64,000 nucleotides of DNA from a gamma proteobacterium symbiont of Stewartia floridana. Lineage in GTDB: Bacteria > Pseudomonadota > Gammaproteobacteria > Chromatiales > Chromatiaceae. The stretch is taken from the NCBI GenBank assembly GCA_003676145.1, contig NAUB01000028.1:62001-126000 (forward strand), in the 5' to 3' direction. The translations under genes were made by a program, and so were the position numbers. The notes beneath the pieces were generated by a model. That model was not told the origin of the DNA and did not search any database. It saw only the letters and a program-made list of their open reading frames with translations. Position 1 is the stretch's first letter, and each line of letters opens with the position of its first letter. Below, in pieces: positions 28,387 through 38,095 of the stretch.

Positions 28387-29589
28387 TCAGATCTCCAACA
28401 GCAGGCGGCTCGGATCCTCAAGCAGTTGCTTAATGGTCACCAGGAACTGCACCGCATCCCGCCCATCAATGATTCGATGATCATAGGAGAGCGCCAGATA
28501 CATCATCGGTCGGATGACAATCTCTCCTTTTTCAACCATCGGTCGCTGTTGAATCGAATGCATGCCGAGAATGGCGCTTTGGGGTGGATTGAGAATCGGC
28601 GTCGAGAGCATCGAACCGAACACACCGCCATTGGTGATGGAGAAGGTGCCTCCAGTCAGATCATCGTAGCTCAAGGTACCCTGCTTGGCTTTCTCGCCAT
28701 ACTCCCTGATGCGTTGCTCGATGGCGGCAAAACTGAGTTGATCCGCATCGCGCAGAATCGGTACCACCAGGCCCCGTGGTGAAGAGACGGCAATACCAAT
28801 ATCGAAATAGCCATGATAGAGAATGTCGTCTCCATCCATGGTGGCATTGATGATCGGGAACTGTTTCAGTGCTTCAACCGCTGCCTTGACGAAAAATGAC
28901 ATGAAGCCAAGACGCACATCGTGCTTTTTCTCGAAACTCTCCCGGTAGGTGACTCGCAGATTTGAGACCGCTTGTAGATTGACCTCATTGAATGTGGTGA
29001 GAATGGCCGCGGTGTGCTGTGCTTCCACCAGACGTTCAGCCACCCGCTTGCGTAGACGCGTCATCGGTACCCGCTCTTCGATGCGTCCTTCAGGGGCTGC
29101 CGGGGCGGCTGGAGCTGCGGCTGCAGCTGAAGGTTGGGCGGCACTCTGAGTCGGTTGGGCGGCAATCGCGGCTTCCACATCCGCTTTCACGATGCGGCCG
29201 TTTTTACCGCTGCCTTTGATTGTTGTGGGGTCGATACCGCTCTCATTCACCAGACGCCTGACGGCAGGTGACAACACCGGTGCCTCCTCAGCGGTGGCAG
29301 CTTCACTCTCCGCAGGTGCGCTTGAGGCAGTTGCTGCAGGGGCGGCCGCTTTGCCGGCCTCCATCAAAGCCAATACATCCTCAGCCTGGACAGTCTCACC
29401 GACTTTGAATCGGATCTCTGTCAGGACGCCGTCCTGGGGCGCCGGTACCTCGAGTACCACCTTGTCGGTTTCGAGGTCGACCAGTGTTTCATCCTGGCTG
29501 ACCGATTCGCCGGGCTGCTTGTGCCAGCTCAGTATGGTGGCGTCGGAGACAGACTCGGGAAGTTGTGGAACACGTAGTTCAATGCTCAT
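28387..29589 (-). CDS. sucB: Dihydrolipoyllysine-residue succinyltransferase (E2o)
   Basis: A 400-residue core subunit of the 2-oxoglutarate dehydrogenase complex, which moves the succinyl group to CoA. A single lipoyl domain carries [17 protein letters not shown] with the lipoyl lysine near residue 43. An Ala/Pro linker follows, then an E3-binding domain ([27 protein letters not shown]), a second Ala-rich linker, and the catalytic domain ending [17 protein letters not shown] with the active His. The ATG overlaps the sucA stop (ATGA). No lpd gene follows; the E3 subunit is elsewhere. Confidence 0.96.
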   Translation of the reverse strand: MSIELRVPQLPESVSDATILSWHKQPGESVSQDETLVDLETDKVVLEVPAPQDGVLTEIRFKVGETVQAEDVLALMEAGKAAAPAATASSAPAESEAATAEEAPVLSPAVRRLVNESGIDPTTIKGSGKNGRIVKADVEAAIAAQPTQSAAQPSAAAAAPAAPAAPEGRIEERVPMTRLRKRVAERLVEAQHTAAILTTFNEVNLQAVSNLRVTYRESFEKKHDVRLGFMSFFVKAAVEALKQFPIINATMDGDDILYHGYFDIGIAVSSPRGLVVPILRDADQLSFAAIEQRIREYGEKAKQGTLSYDDLTGGTFSITNGGVFGSMLSTPILNPPQSAILGMHSIQQRPMVEKGEIVIRPMMYLALSYDHRIIDGRDAVQFLVTIKQLLEDPSRLLLEI

Positions 29590-32447
29590 TGTTGATATGC
29601 CTGATTCCTATAGTTCATTCTGGGGTTAATGCGTCCGGTGAGAGCCTCGTCGATCAAGGTCTCCTGCTGGGCAATGTGGACGGAGCGATAGCCGACTGCC
29701 GGTGCTGCAGCGGTGGAGCGCCCCACGTAGTGTAGTTGTCTGTTCTTACTGGTTAACGGGTAGAAGCGGTGTTTGATCTGATCCCAGGCACCCTGGTTTT
29801 GCGGCTCTTCCTGACACCAGATAATCATCTTGCTATTTTTATACTGCTTGATGATTTTGTCGAACTCCTTTTGCGGGAATGGGTAGAGTTGTTCGATACG
29901 GATGATGGCAACATCCTCCAGGCCTCTCGAGCGACGGGTTTCGAGTAGCTCGTAATAGACCTTGCCGGTGCACAGCACAACCCGTTTCACTTTCTTCGGA
30001 TCGATCTCATCGATCTCGTCGATGACGTTCTCAAACTTACCTTCGAGCAGCGACTGTTTTGATGAGGTCGCCAGACGATGGCGCAACAGACTCTTGGGTG
30101 TCAGCACCACCAGTGGGTGACGGTAAGGGCGAACGATCTGCCGGCGTAACAGATGAAAGATCTGCGAGGCATTGGTTGGGCAGCAGACCTGAATGTTATG
30201 GTTGGCGCAGAGTCGTAGAAAACGTTCCGGCCTGGCTGAGGAGTGTTCCGCACCCTGACCTTCATATCCATGTGGCAGCAGCATCACAAGGCCGCACAAC
30301 AGTCCCCATTTTTCACCGCCCGACGTGATGAATTGATCGATTACCACCTGAGCACCGTTGGCAAAGTCACCAAACTGAGCTTCCCAGATGGTCAGAGAGT
30401 TGGGATCGGCGGTTGCGTAGCCATACTCGTAACCCAGCACCGCCTCTTCCGACAGCAGGGAATCGATGACCAGAAAATCCGCTTGATTCTGACTCAGATG
30501 CTGCAGTGGTATCAGAGCTTCACCATCGGCTTGATTATGCAGTACCGCATGACGATGGAAAAAGGTGCCTCGACCTGAATCCTGACCGGAGAGGCGTATC
30601 GGTACACCTTTCGCCAGCAGGGAAGCGTAAGCCATGTTCTCGGCGAAACCCCAGTCGATCAGTTGATCGCCACTCGCCATGCGACGTCGCTCGGTCCAGA
30701 TTTTTTCCACTCTGGGGTGGAGGTCGAATCCACCCGGTACATGCAACAACTGCTCAGCCAACTGATTGAATTCGTCGCTGGAGATGGCGGTGTCGCAAGG
30801 GTGTTCCCACTCGATGCCGCGAAAGCTGTTCCAACGCACCGCATAGGGATGGCGCAGTGCGCAGGTAACCGGACGCGCTTCAACGATGCCGGCTTCAAGG
30901 GATTCACGGTAGTTGTCGACCAGGTCACGGGCCTCCTGAGGGGTGATGGCCGACTCTTGAACCAGCTTCTCCGCATACAGGGTTCTGATGGTTGGATGAT
31001 TGCGGATCTTACTGTACATCTCAGGTTGGGTAACCGAGGGTTCATCCGCCTCATTGTGTCCCAGCCGGCGGTAGCAAATCATATCGATCACCACATCCTT
31101 GCGGAAGCGCATGCGAAAATCGAGGGCCAGCCGGGTGACGTAGATGACCGCCTCAGGATCGTCCCCGTTGACATGGAAGATTGGCGCCTGGACCATTTTT
31201 GCCACGTCTGTGCAGTAGAGGGTTGAACGGGTGTCGAGAGGATTACTGGTGGTGAAACCGATCTGGTTGTTGGTGATGATATGCACCGTGCCGCCGGTTG
31301 AATAACCACGGGTCTGGGAGAGGTTGAGTGTCTCCATCACCACCCCTTGACCGGCAAAGGCTGAGTCCCCGTGAATCAGAATCGGTAATACCCTGGATCC
31401 GTCGTGATCGCCCCGACGCCGTTGTCGGGCACGTACCGATCCTTCGATCACCGGATTGATGATCTCCAGGTGAGAGGGGTTGAATCCCAGTACGGTATGG
31501 ACGATGCCTCCGGGTGTATCGATGTCGGTGGAGAATCCCATATGGTATTTCACATCGCCGGCGAGACGTTGTGGATCCACAGTGACCCGGCCTTCGAACT
31601 CGTCGAAGATCTCTTGTGGCGGTTTGCCGAGAATGTTGGTCAGGACATTGATTCTTCCCCGATGGGCCATGCCAATGACGGCTTCATTGATATCGTTACT
31701 ACCGGCATGTTGTATCAGGTCGTCAAGCAGCGGTATCAGGGTCTCGCCCCCTTCCAGTGAAAATCGTTTCTGACCGACATAACGGGTATGCAGATATTTT
31801 TCGATACCTTCCGCTGCCGTTAACAGGGTCAATAGCCAGCGCTTCTCTTTGACACTGAACTGCTGAAACAGATGGCGCTGTTCGATGCGCTCCTGGATCC
31901 AGCGTTTCTGTTTGGTGTCGGTGATATGGCCATACTCCGTGCCGATACTGCCGCAGTAGCTTTTTTGCACCAGCTCGATGATATCCTTTAGCGCCATACG
32001 TTCCGGGGCGAACAGGGAGCCGGTGTTGTAGATCGTGTTTTGATCGATGGTGTCAAGCTTGTGATAGGCCAGATCGAGATCATCGACAGAAACCATATCC
32101 CGCAGTTTCAAAGGATCAAGGTTTGCATTCTGGTGGCCACGCATACGATAGCCGTTGATGTAGCGCAGTACTGAAGCCTGCTGTTCGGCAGCAGCCGGGG
32201 AGAGGTTCTCCTGCGGCGTGGCGGTGGCTGATCGCTTCTCTTTGACCAGATGCAGAAAGCGCTGCCTGATCGGTTCATGGGCCGTGTCGTGCTTCTCCTG
32301 TTGAGGTAACTCGTCAAACTTATGCCGCCAGTCGGGCGGAATGCTCTCCGGGTCTTTCAGGTAGGATTCGTAGAGTTCTTCGACAAAGGAGGCGTTGCCT
32401 CCGGAAAAGGCAGAGGTGGATCTAAGGACATCCAGAGTTTTGGTCAT
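29586..32447 (-). CDS. sucA: 2-oxoglutarate dehydrogenase E1 component
   Basis: A 953-residue thiamine-diphosphate enzyme that decarboxylates 2-oxoglutarate in the TCA cycle. The start ATG 32447 (MTKTLDVL) gives a family-typical N-terminus with [23 protein letters not shown] longer frame to 32513 is rejected. Core motifs are [47 protein letters not shown] and the C-terminal [15 protein letters not shown]. It forms a two-gene operon with sucB. Confidence 0.96.
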   Translation of the reverse strand: MTKTLDVLRSTSAFSGGNASFVEELYESYLKDPESIPPDWRHKFDELPQQEKHDTAHEPIRQRFLHLVKEKRSATATPQENLSPAAAEQQASVLRYINGYRMRGHQNANLDPLKLRDMVSVDDLDLAYHKLDTIDQNTIYNTGSLFAPERMALKDIIELVQKSYCGSIGTEYGHITDTKQKRWIQERIEQRHLFQQFSVKEKRWLLTLLTAAEGIEKYLHTRYVGQKRFSLEGGETLIPLLDDLIQHAGSNDINEAVIGMAHRGRINVLTNILGKPPQEIFDEFEGRVTVDPQRLAGDVKYHMGFSTDIDTPGGIVHTVLGFNPSHLEIINPVIEGSVRARQRRRGDHDGSRVLPILIHGDSAFAGQGVVMETLNLSQTRGYSTGGTVHIITNNQIGFTTSNPLDTRSTLYCTDVAKMVQAPIFHVNGDDPEAVIYVTRLALDFRMRFRKDVVIDMICYRRLGHNEADEPSVTQPEMYSKIRNHPTIRTLYAEKLVQESAITPQEARDLVDNYRESLEAGIVEARPVTCALRHPYAVRWNSFRGIEWEHPCDTAISSDEFNQLAEQLLHVPGGFDLHPRVEKIWTERRRMASGDQLIDWGFAENMAYASLLAKGVPIRLSGQDSGRGTFFHRHAVLHNQADGEALIPLQHLSQNQADFLVIDSLLSEEAVLGYEYGYATADPNSLTIWEAQFGDFANGAQVVIDQFITSGGEKWGLLCGLVMLLPHGYEGQGAEHSSARPERFLRLCANHNIQVCCPTNASQIFHLLRRQIVRPYRHPLVVLTPKSLLRHRLATSSKQSLLEGKFENVIDEIDEIDPKKVKRVVLCTGKVYYELLETRRSRGLEDVAIIRIEQLYPFPQKEFDKIIKQYKNSKMIIWCQEEPQNQGAWDQIKHRFYPLTSKNRQLHYVGRSTAAAPAVGYRSVHIAQQETLIDEALTGRINPRMNYRNQAYQQ

Positions 32448-33000
32448 TGTGTGTCTGTAACCGTTTGGTTGGAGATAACTTATTTTTGGGGAGCTATCAG
32501 TAAATGTTAGCACAGGAGGGGCGTGTTACCACCTGCCCAAACGGCTCTCAGATGGCTGGTTTTGGAATTCTTAGGATCGAATTAACCGGGGCTCGGGCAT
32601 TCATTATAATCGCATCAGGGTTTGAAAAACTCCCTTCGGTGATCTTCTTCGGATTCACACACCCGCGTTGAATAAATCCTCTCAGCGATTGTCTATAGTA
32701 ACCACTGTCAGCTGAATCTATTTGTTTGATAACAGATTTTGTGAAAAATTTATCAACGATGTGGCAAAATAGAGCGCATCATTTACTGCTACGACAGGGT
32801 AACAAAAAGTCTCTATCAAGTAGCTTTCAGATCGTATGATTTCAGACTTTACAGATGCTTAATGTTATAAATAAACCTGATGACAATAGCGTGATCCAAT
32901 GATCTATATTAATAAAGATAATGGTGTATGGTGCTCAGATTGCCGAATAACGAACAGAGTATCCGCTTTTCAAGTGGATTATTGAGCAGGGACTGAGAGA
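32448..33000. other. AT-rich intergenic region before sucA and the lysine-rich gene
   Basis: A 553-bp divergent gap with no gene seen. A perfect TATAAT on the minus strand at 32603-32608 could be the -10 box for sucAB, with an untranslated leader of about 150 bases; the -35 is poor. The half facing 33001 is notably AT-rich. Confidence 0.45.
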
Positions 33001-33252
33001 TTGCCAGAGCAAGACAGCAACAAACTGAGGGTTAATATTAATCCGATCTCCCTGGAGGCGGATCTTGCCTACTTTGGTGCCCGGCTTGAATTGGTCGGAG
33101 AGCCGGAAACCCGTTATCAGGCTGCTCAGTTGAAAGTCTACAAAGCCCTGGAGACGGCGCTTTGTGAGAATTTGAAAAGGTTACGCAAAACAGAGTCCAA
33201 GACTTCTTCCAAGAAGAAGGGTAAGTCCAAGAAGAGCGCTGACAAGTCTTAA
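33001..33252 (+). CDS. Small lysine-rich hypothetical protein
   Basis: An 83-residue protein with a TTG start; no ATG exists in the frame. A purine-rich GGGACTGAGAGA stretch lies before the start. The first 55 residues are acidic to neutral and helical (LEADLAYFGARLELVGEPETRYQAAQLKVYKALETAL), and the tail is a Lys/Ser-rich SKKKGKSKKSADKS. It is not recognised. It is convergent with another lysine-rich small gene, with a 13-bp gap. The basic tail could bind nucleic acid, but that is only inference. Confidence 0.55.
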   Translation: MPEQDSNKLRVNINPISLEADLAYFGARLELVGEPETRYQAAQLKVYKALETALCENLKRLRKTESKTSSKKKGKSKKSADKS

Positions 33253-33265
33253 GCCGTCAGCAACT

Positions 33266-33538
33266 TCAGCGGTTCTGTTCCTCTTCATCCAGCATGGTAT
33301 CGATCTCCTGCTCCGCCTGTGCCCAGTCTTCAACCGATTTGCGTGGGTCGAAGCCGTGCTTTTCAGCGATATAGTAGGCCGCTGTTTCGATCATCTGGTA
33401 CCTTAAGCTTGGATCGATCGGGTTGGGCCTGCTCTCCAATTGCGGTTCGCTGCGTTTGGCTTTCTTTGCTTTCTTGGCCTTCTTCTCTTTTACCTTGTCA
33501 TCGAGGCCGTCTTTCGCTTTTTTGGATTTTTTCCCCAT
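33266..33538 (-). CDS. DUF2934 domain small protein
   Basis: A 90-residue protein. A very basic N-terminus (MGKKSKKAKDGLDDKVKEKKAKKAKKAK) is followed by a compact DUF2934 domain: RYQMIETAAYYIAEKHGFDPRKSVEDWAQAEQEID. This short domain is seen in many proteobacteria without known function. GAGGAGACCAG lies just upstream of the start, giving an acceptable ribosome site. Confidence 0.8.
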   Translation of the reverse strand: MGKKSKKAKDGLDDKVKEKKAKKAKKAKRSEPQLESRPNPIDPSLRYQMIETAAYYIAEKHGFDPRKSVEDWAQAEQEIDTMLDEEEQNR

Positions 33539-33573
33539 CGACTGGTCTCCTCTCTGGAACGAATTCCCCTAAA

Positions 33574-33597
33574 GCCTGTTAACACGAATCCAATACG
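33574..33597. repeat. Half copy of the GCCTGTTAACACGAATCC element
   Basis: Twenty-four bases are identical to 28058-28081, one arm plus part of the spacer of the long palindrome. No inverted partner is present here. It lies between the DUF2934 gene and the nuclease-like gene. Confidence 0.75.
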
Positions 33598-33631
33598 GCA
33601 ATCTGAGTCACCGGATTACATGCAGACGGCA

Positions 33632-34090
33632 CTATTGCCAGAGCCCCATTCCTCTGTTTCTCGCTCGGGCTTCATAGGCCTGGTAAACCTCGAGTGTTTT
33701 CGGGTTGAGTGGGTCCTCAATGGATACACGTGCCAGACCGGCTTTCAGCATCTGTAATGCGACATCCGTACCACCATGCCTCACTAATCCGAGTATAACA
33801 CCCTTTGTTGTGAGCTTTTGATATTCCACCGTGACGACGCGCCCCGCCAGGAGCATGGCCAAATGGCGTTTGGCATCGATACGGCCGAATTTTGAGTGCC
33901 TGGGTATATGAATGCCAAGCAGTTTTACCTGTCGGTAGCGACCGTCAGAAGTCTTTAACTGAATCAGTTCGCCACTGTCGACGTTTATGACATGTCCCTG
34001 GATGGAGGCAGCATGGCTGGCTTGACCGATCAGGCTGATCACCCAGAAGCTGGAGATCAGCACAATCTGAAATAGGCGGGTATGTTTCAT
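33632..34090 (-). CDS. Staphylococcal nuclease-like protein, catalytic residues replaced
   Basis: A 152-residue exported protein with a signal peptide of about 27 residues ending ASHAAS, followed by an SNase-type beta-barrel (IQGHVINVDSGELIQLKTSDGRYRQVKLLGIHIP through ALQMLKAGLARV and AYEARARNRGMGLWQ). Aligning by eye with staphylococcal nuclease, the positions of Arg35, Asp40, Glu43 and Arg87 are Lys, His, Arg and Val here. The fold is likely kept but phosphodiesterase activity is doubtful. It may be a binding protein. Confidence 0.82.
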   Translation of the reverse strand: MKHTRLFQIVLISSFWVISLIGQASHAASIQGHVINVDSGELIQLKTSDGRYRQVKLLGIHIPRHSKFGRIDAKRHLAMLLAGRVVTVEYQKLTTKGVILGLVRHGGTDVALQMLKAGLARVSIEDPLNPKTLEVYQAYEARARNRGMGLWQ

Positions 34091-34142
34091 TCGATTGACT
34101 CGCTTTATTGCCAGTGTGGCAGTAGTGCGTCCCTCGGTGGTA

Positions 34143-34219
34143 TGGCGCCCTCGACAGGAGTCGAACCTGTGACCTATCGCTTAGGAGGCGATTGCTCTAT
34201 CCTGCTGAGCTACGAGGGC
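34143..34219 (-). tRNA. tRNA-Arg (CCT anticodon)
   Basis: The minus strand reads GCCCTCGTAGCTCAGC and continues through an anticodon loop CTCCTAA (anticodon CCT, reading AGG) and the T arm AGGTTCGACTCCT to CGAGGGC. The discriminator G is followed by an encoded CCA (34143-34145). The seven-base acceptor stem pairs perfectly. Length is 77 bases. Confidence 0.95.
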
Positions 34220-34589
34220 ATATGCTGATTGCTAACCAGGCTATAAGTATCCAGATCTTCAAGTTACCAGGCCGTTCAGATTGGTATGCGGCCCAAAGGC
34301 CCCAGGTTAGTATTTCCCTGTATGGGAAGCAAAATGGTACGCTGTTTTGAGCGGTTTTTAAACTGCAGACACATCGTTCCAGATAGCCTTCCCTAATCTA
34401 CTTGATGATCTATAGCAGGTGCTGGTAATCCCTTCTGTTGTGACAATCCATGGCAAGATTGAGGGTGGAATTTGATGAATTTTCGTTAAAATTGCATCCA
34501 AACCGGAAAACAATACGTATAAGACTGATAGCACTGATGGTTGATCCAGCTGTCTATTGGATAAAGATATAATAATGCGGTGATTTAAC
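34220..34589 (+). other. Intergenic region between tRNA-Arg and arsS
   Basis: A 370-bp gap with no supported gene. It must hold the tRNA promoter on the minus side and the arsS promoter on the plus side; the AT-rich GATAAAGATATAATAATG just before arsS may contain a -10 element. Confidence 0.4.
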
Positions 34590-35555
34590 ATGTTAGATAC
34601 TGTCCATCTACTCCATCCTACGACCTTCCCGAATATACAACGGGAGAGGCTGGAGACCCTGCAGGTCAATCTGGGCTTTCTCTGTAACCTCTCCTGTGTC
34701 CATTGTCATGTCAATGCGGGTCCCAAGCGTACCGAGATGATGAGTCGTGAGACGGTGGATGATGTGCTCAGGTTTCTACGCAGCCAGGGGCTGAAGCGTC
34801 TCGATCTGACCGGTGGCGCCCCGGAGATGAATCCCCACTTCCGCTATCTGGTGGAGCAGGCGCGGGCCATGGGTGTGCATGTGATCGATCGGAGTAATCT
34901 GGTCATCATGCAGGAGGAGGGGTATCAGGATCTGCCTGAATTTCTCGCCGATCATCAGGTTGAAGTGGTCGCCTCTCTGCCCTGTTACCTGGAAGAGAAT
35001 GTGGATCAACAGCGGGGCAAAGGGAGTTACGCCCAAAGTATCAAGTCGCTGAAAAAACTCAATAGCCTTGGCTATGGTATGAGTGACAGCGAGCTGACCC
35101 TGAATCTGGTCTACAATCCACAGGGACCCTCTCTGCCTCCTCCCCAAGGCCCCCTGCAGGCGGATTACCAGCGGGAGCTGGAACAACGCTTTGGCGTCCA
35201 CTTCGATCAACTGTTCACCATCACCAATATGCCGATCCAGCGATTCGGCAGCCTGCTGCAGTCGAAGGGGCAGTTCGGTGAGTATATGACACTGTTGCGC
35301 GGTGCCTATCAGGCTGACAATCTGCAGAGTGTGATGTGCCGAACCCTGTTGAGTGTCGATTGGCAGGGTTATCTCTATGACTGCGATTTCAATCAGATGT
35401 TGAAGATCCACCTGAAGACCGATAAGTCGTTCAAACCCCACTTGCGTGATCTGTTTGAACTGGACCTCAACGGCGTTGACATCCAGGTGGCGGAGCACTG
35501 CTATGGCTGCACGGCCGGGCAGGGCAGCAGTTGTGGAGGTGCACTGGGGGATTGA
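34590..35555 (+). CDS. arsS: Arsenosugar biosynthesis radical SAM protein ArsS
   Basis: A 321-residue radical SAM enzyme. The cluster motif CNLSCVHC (CxxxCxxC) is at residues 32-39, preceded by TLQVNLGF. LDLTGGAPEMNPHFRYLV, ASLPCYLEENVDQQRGKGSY, LTLNLVYNPQG and the Cys-rich C-terminal HCYGCTAGQGSSCGGAL are all family marks. ArsS is thought to move the adenosyl group onto dimethylated arsenic on the way to arsenosugars. Two glycosyltransferases of the same pathway follow. No arsM methyltransferase is in the window. Confidence 0.9.
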   Translation: MLDTVHLLHPTTFPNIQRERLETLQVNLGFLCNLSCVHCHVNAGPKRTEMMSRETVDDVLRFLRSQGLKRLDLTGGAPEMNPHFRYLVEQARAMGVHVIDRSNLVIMQEEGYQDLPEFLADHQVEVVASLPCYLEENVDQQRGKGSYAQSIKSLKKLNSLGYGMSDSELTLNLVYNPQGPSLPPPQGPLQADYQRELEQRFGVHFDQLFTITNMPIQRFGSLLQSKGQFGEYMTLLRGAYQADNLQSVMCRTLLSVDWQGYLYDCDFNQMLKIHLKTDKSFKPHLRDLFELDLNGVDIQVAEHCYGCTAGQGSSCGGALGD

Positions 35556-35598
35556 CCGATCCATCTTCGATTGAGGATTCAAGGAGCGTAGAGCAGCG

Positions 35599-36288
35599 GT
35601 GTCGGCACAACTGAGCATAGTGATTCCCTGCCTCAATGAGGGAGAGATGCTGATCGATCTGCTGCAGGCATTGCAGTACCTGCGTCATCAGGGGCACGAA
35701 CTGATCCTGGTGGACGGTGGCAGTGAGCCGGCGCTGGATCGATCACTGCAGACCTGGGTCGACCACTTGCTGGTCTCAGAACCTGGCCGAGCACAACAGA
35801 TGAATCGCGGTGCCGCGATTGCAACGGGAGAACTGCTCTGGTTTCTTCATGCTGACACACAGCTTACTGCGGATGCAGAGCAGCCGATGCTGGAGCCGCC
35901 GGTCGATGAGTCACTCTGGGGACGATTCGATATCCGCCTCAGTGGTCGCCATACTCTGCTGAGGGTGGTGGAGCGAATGATGAATTGGCGTTCAAGAGTT
36001 ACCGGTATCGCAACCGGGGATCAGGGTATCTTTATTCATCGTAAGTTATTTCAAAAAGTTGGTGGATTTCCACTCCAGCCACTGATGGAGGATGTGGAGA
36101 TCAGCCGACGGCTGAAACGCCATGCAGCCCCCCGCTGTTTGAAACAGCAGCTGATCACTTCGAGCCGTCGCTGGGAGTCCGGTGGGGTTGTCTCGACCAT
36201 TATCTTGATGTGGGGTTTGCGTCTTGCCTATTGGGCGGGTGTCACTCCACCGCGTCTGGCGGAATTCTACCGCAACCATAGGCACTGA
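35599..36288 (+). CDS. Arsenosugar-type glycosyltransferase, TIGR04283 family
   Basis: A 229-residue family 2 glycosyltransferase. It has the opening LSIVIPCLNEGEMLIDLLQAL, the DGGS motif, GRAQQMNRGAAIATGELLWFLHADT and LMEDVEISRRLKR, which match the TIGR04283 family. The start is GTG 35599 with AAGGAG upstream. It lies between arsS and the TIGR04282 gene. The sugar acceptor and donor are unknown; the link to arsenosugars is by family and context. Confidence 0.85.
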   Translation: MSAQLSIVIPCLNEGEMLIDLLQALQYLRHQGHELILVDGGSEPALDRSLQTWVDHLLVSEPGRAQQMNRGAAIATGELLWFLHADTQLTADAEQPMLEPPVDESLWGRFDIRLSGRHTLLRVVERMMNWRSRVTGIATGDQGIFIHRKLFQKVGGFPLQPLMEDVEISRRLKRHAAPRCLKQQLITSSRRWESGGVVSTIILMWGLRLAYWAGVTPPRLAEFYRNHRH

Positions 36289-36294
36289 TCAGCG

Positions 36295-36918
36295 ATGACC
36301 AAACCATCCAGAGCGGTACTCATTTTCACCAAGCTGCCTGAAGCGGGTAAGGTGAAAACCCGATTGATACCGGCGCTTGGTGCAGAGGGTGCGGCGAATC
36401 TCTATCGTCGACTGCTGGATCGCCAGCTTGCCTGGTTGACAGCCGAGACCGATTATTCGATTCAACTCTGGCTGACCCCCTCAACGGAACACCCCATGAC
36501 CCGGCAGTGGCAGGGTAAGCCTGCCCTGAGTCTGTTCCTCCAGCAGGGGGAGGATCTGGGCGAACGGATGATGCATGCTGCCCGCAGCGCCTTGCAGCGC
36601 TATCAACAGGTTGTCCTGGTGGGTGTCGATTGCCCGGCTTTGACGTCGGCTCATCTGCAGCAGGCCTTTGCCTGGCTGGAGTCATGCGACGGGGTATTGG
36701 GCCCGGCACAGGATGGGGGTTATGTGCTATTGGGATTGAAGTCCACGCCCTTGTCCCTTTTTAAAGGCCACCGCTGGGGTGAGGCCGATGTGGCTGAAAC
36801 CACCAGGGAGGCGATGCGACAGCTTGGCTGGAATTGGCGGGAACTGCCGTTGCTGCAGGATCTGGATCGGCCGGAAGATCTGGGGCAGCTCAAGGAGCTG
36901 GGTATTCCACCCGAGTGA
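36295..36918 (+). CDS. Arsenosugar-type glycosyltransferase, TIGR04282 family
   Basis: A 207-residue nucleotidyl/glycosyltransferase-like protein of the DUF2064 type. Motifs are LIFTKLPEAGKVKTRLIPALG, QQGEDLGERMMHA, VLVGVDCPALTSAHL and GPAQDGGYVLLGLK. It begins 7 bp after the TIGR04283 gene. Together with arsS it forms a three-gene unit. It converges with the sorted protein gene after 6 bp. Confidence 0.85.
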   Translation: MTKPSRAVLIFTKLPEAGKVKTRLIPALGAEGAANLYRRLLDRQLAWLTAETDYSIQLWLTPSTEHPMTRQWQGKPALSLFLQQGEDLGERMMHAARSALQRYQQVVLVGVDCPALTSAHLQQAFAWLESCDGVLGPAQDGGYVLLGLKSTPLSLFKGHRWGEADVAETTREAMRQLGWNWRELPLLQDLDRPEDLGQLKELGIPPE

Positions 36919-36924
36919 ATCGTT

Positions 36925-37467
36925 TCAGTTTGCCGGTTGCTGTCGTTTCAGCTGCCAAAAGCCGGCTAAGGCAATCACCAGCACAATCAAGATCAGGCCC
37001 GGTAGATCCAGGAGTGGTACGGCAATCGGGTTGGCGACGGTTGTTGTGCCTGGCGTGAAGGTCAGGGTGGTCGTCCAGGCGCCTCCGTCGGAGGCCAGTG
37101 CCGTATAGGGAATGAGGGTTGTCAGCGTGGCCGTGCCATTGTTGCCGGCAATGTTCAAATCGCCGGCGAAATTGGGTGTGTTGGTGAAAATCACATTCGT
37201 CCAGTCAGCCAACAGGAAGGTCTGGGATCCACCAGGGGTGGCGCCGCCGGTGATGGTCAAGGTGCCGGAAATCAGGTTACCCAATGGCAGCGGATTACCA
37301 TCGGCCACGACCGTGTCATCCCAGGTGAAAGAACCGCTGCCCGTTTCACCACCGCTACCGGTGAAGGTGAACCTGTGCCTCAGTTCGATGGCAAAGGCAT
37401 CGGAAATTACCAGCAGAAGGGCAAATACAGAGATCAGGCGGAGGAGGCTGTGTTTTGTCATCATCAC
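36925..37467 (-). CDS. Exported protein with IPTL-like C-terminal sorting tail
   Basis: A 180-residue protein with a signal peptide of about 26 residues ending AFAIEL. A beta-rich, Thr/Gly-rich middle follows. The tail IAVPLLDLPGLILIVLVIALAGFWQLKRQQ has a motif, membrane helix and basic end, like the IPTL-CTERM or PEP-CTERM exosortase signals, but with an atypical motif. It could be an exosortase-family substrate or simply membrane-anchored. No exosortase gene is in the window. A PEP-CTERM protein is encoded at 46741. Confidence 0.7.
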   Translation of the reverse strand: MMMTKHSLLRLISVFALLLVISDAFAIELRHRFTFTGSGGETGSGSFTWDDTVVADGNPLPLGNLISGTLTITGGATPGGSQTFLLADWTNVIFTNTPNFAGDLNIAGNNGTATLTTLIPYTALASDGGAWTTTLTFTPGTTTVANPIAVPLLDLPGLILIVLVIALAGFWQLKRQQPAN

Positions 37468-37594
37468 TATTCAATCACTTGATGTGAAGTGGCCCCAATC
37501 GGACGGGCCATCCAAACATTCCCTGGTGACATCCAAAAAAACTCACTATTACAGTGTGCTTTATACGCCACACCGGGCAGGTGATGCAATATTT

Positions 37595-38077
37595 TTAGGC
37601 TTTTCCCAGTGATTTTGAGCTGCTGGTCGGCCTGGATTCCCCCCCAGGGCCATAGGTCTTGTCGCTGTCTGCAAATCCTCTCAGAACATCCAGGGCGTGG
37701 GCAACCTGATGCTGGTTTAGCTGTACGGCGCCGCCGTTGATCTCATTCTGCTTCTGGCACTCCTCAAGCAGGGATGTGAGCTGGCGCCACTGTTCCTGCA
37801 GTTGCGGATTGTCCGGGCATTGCTGAATAAAAGCCTCCGTTCCTTTGCGGTCCGGATCAAAACCCAGCGATGCGAGCAGCTGGTTGTGTTGCAACACGCT
37901 CTGTTCGATCTGCTGCAGTTGCTGCTGTTTTTGTGCCAGCAGCTCTTCGAGCTTTTTCGAAGGGGGGGATTTCAGCAGTTCAAACTCCTGGCGCAGCAGG
38001 TTGAGCAGCTGCTGAGAAAGTTCGGCTTCTGTCTGTACAATTCTGACGAAGCTCATCTGCTGTTGTGGATTGATCAT
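37595..38077 (-). CDS. flgN: Flagellar export chaperone FlgN
   Basis: A 160-residue helical protein that escorts the hook-filament junction proteins FlgK and FlgL to the flagellar export gate. The sequence is Gln/Leu-rich and coiled-coil-like (LSQQLLNLLRQEFELLKSP, LEELLAQKQQQLQQIEQSVL) with the FlgN-type GGAVQLNQHQVAHALDVLRG near residue 115. It lies 18 bp after flgM in the flgAMN unit. A second in-frame Met at residue 8 is a possible start. Confidence 0.87.
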   Translation of the reverse strand: MINPQQQMSFVRIVQTEAELSQQLLNLLRQEFELLKSPPSKKLEELLAQKQQQLQQIEQSVLQHNQLLASLGFDPDRKGTEAFIQQCPDNPQLQEQWRQLTSLLEECQKQNEINGGAVQLNQHQVAHALDVLRGFADSDKTYGPGGESRPTSSSKSLGKA

Positions 38078-38095
38078 GATGCGTGCTGACAGGTC

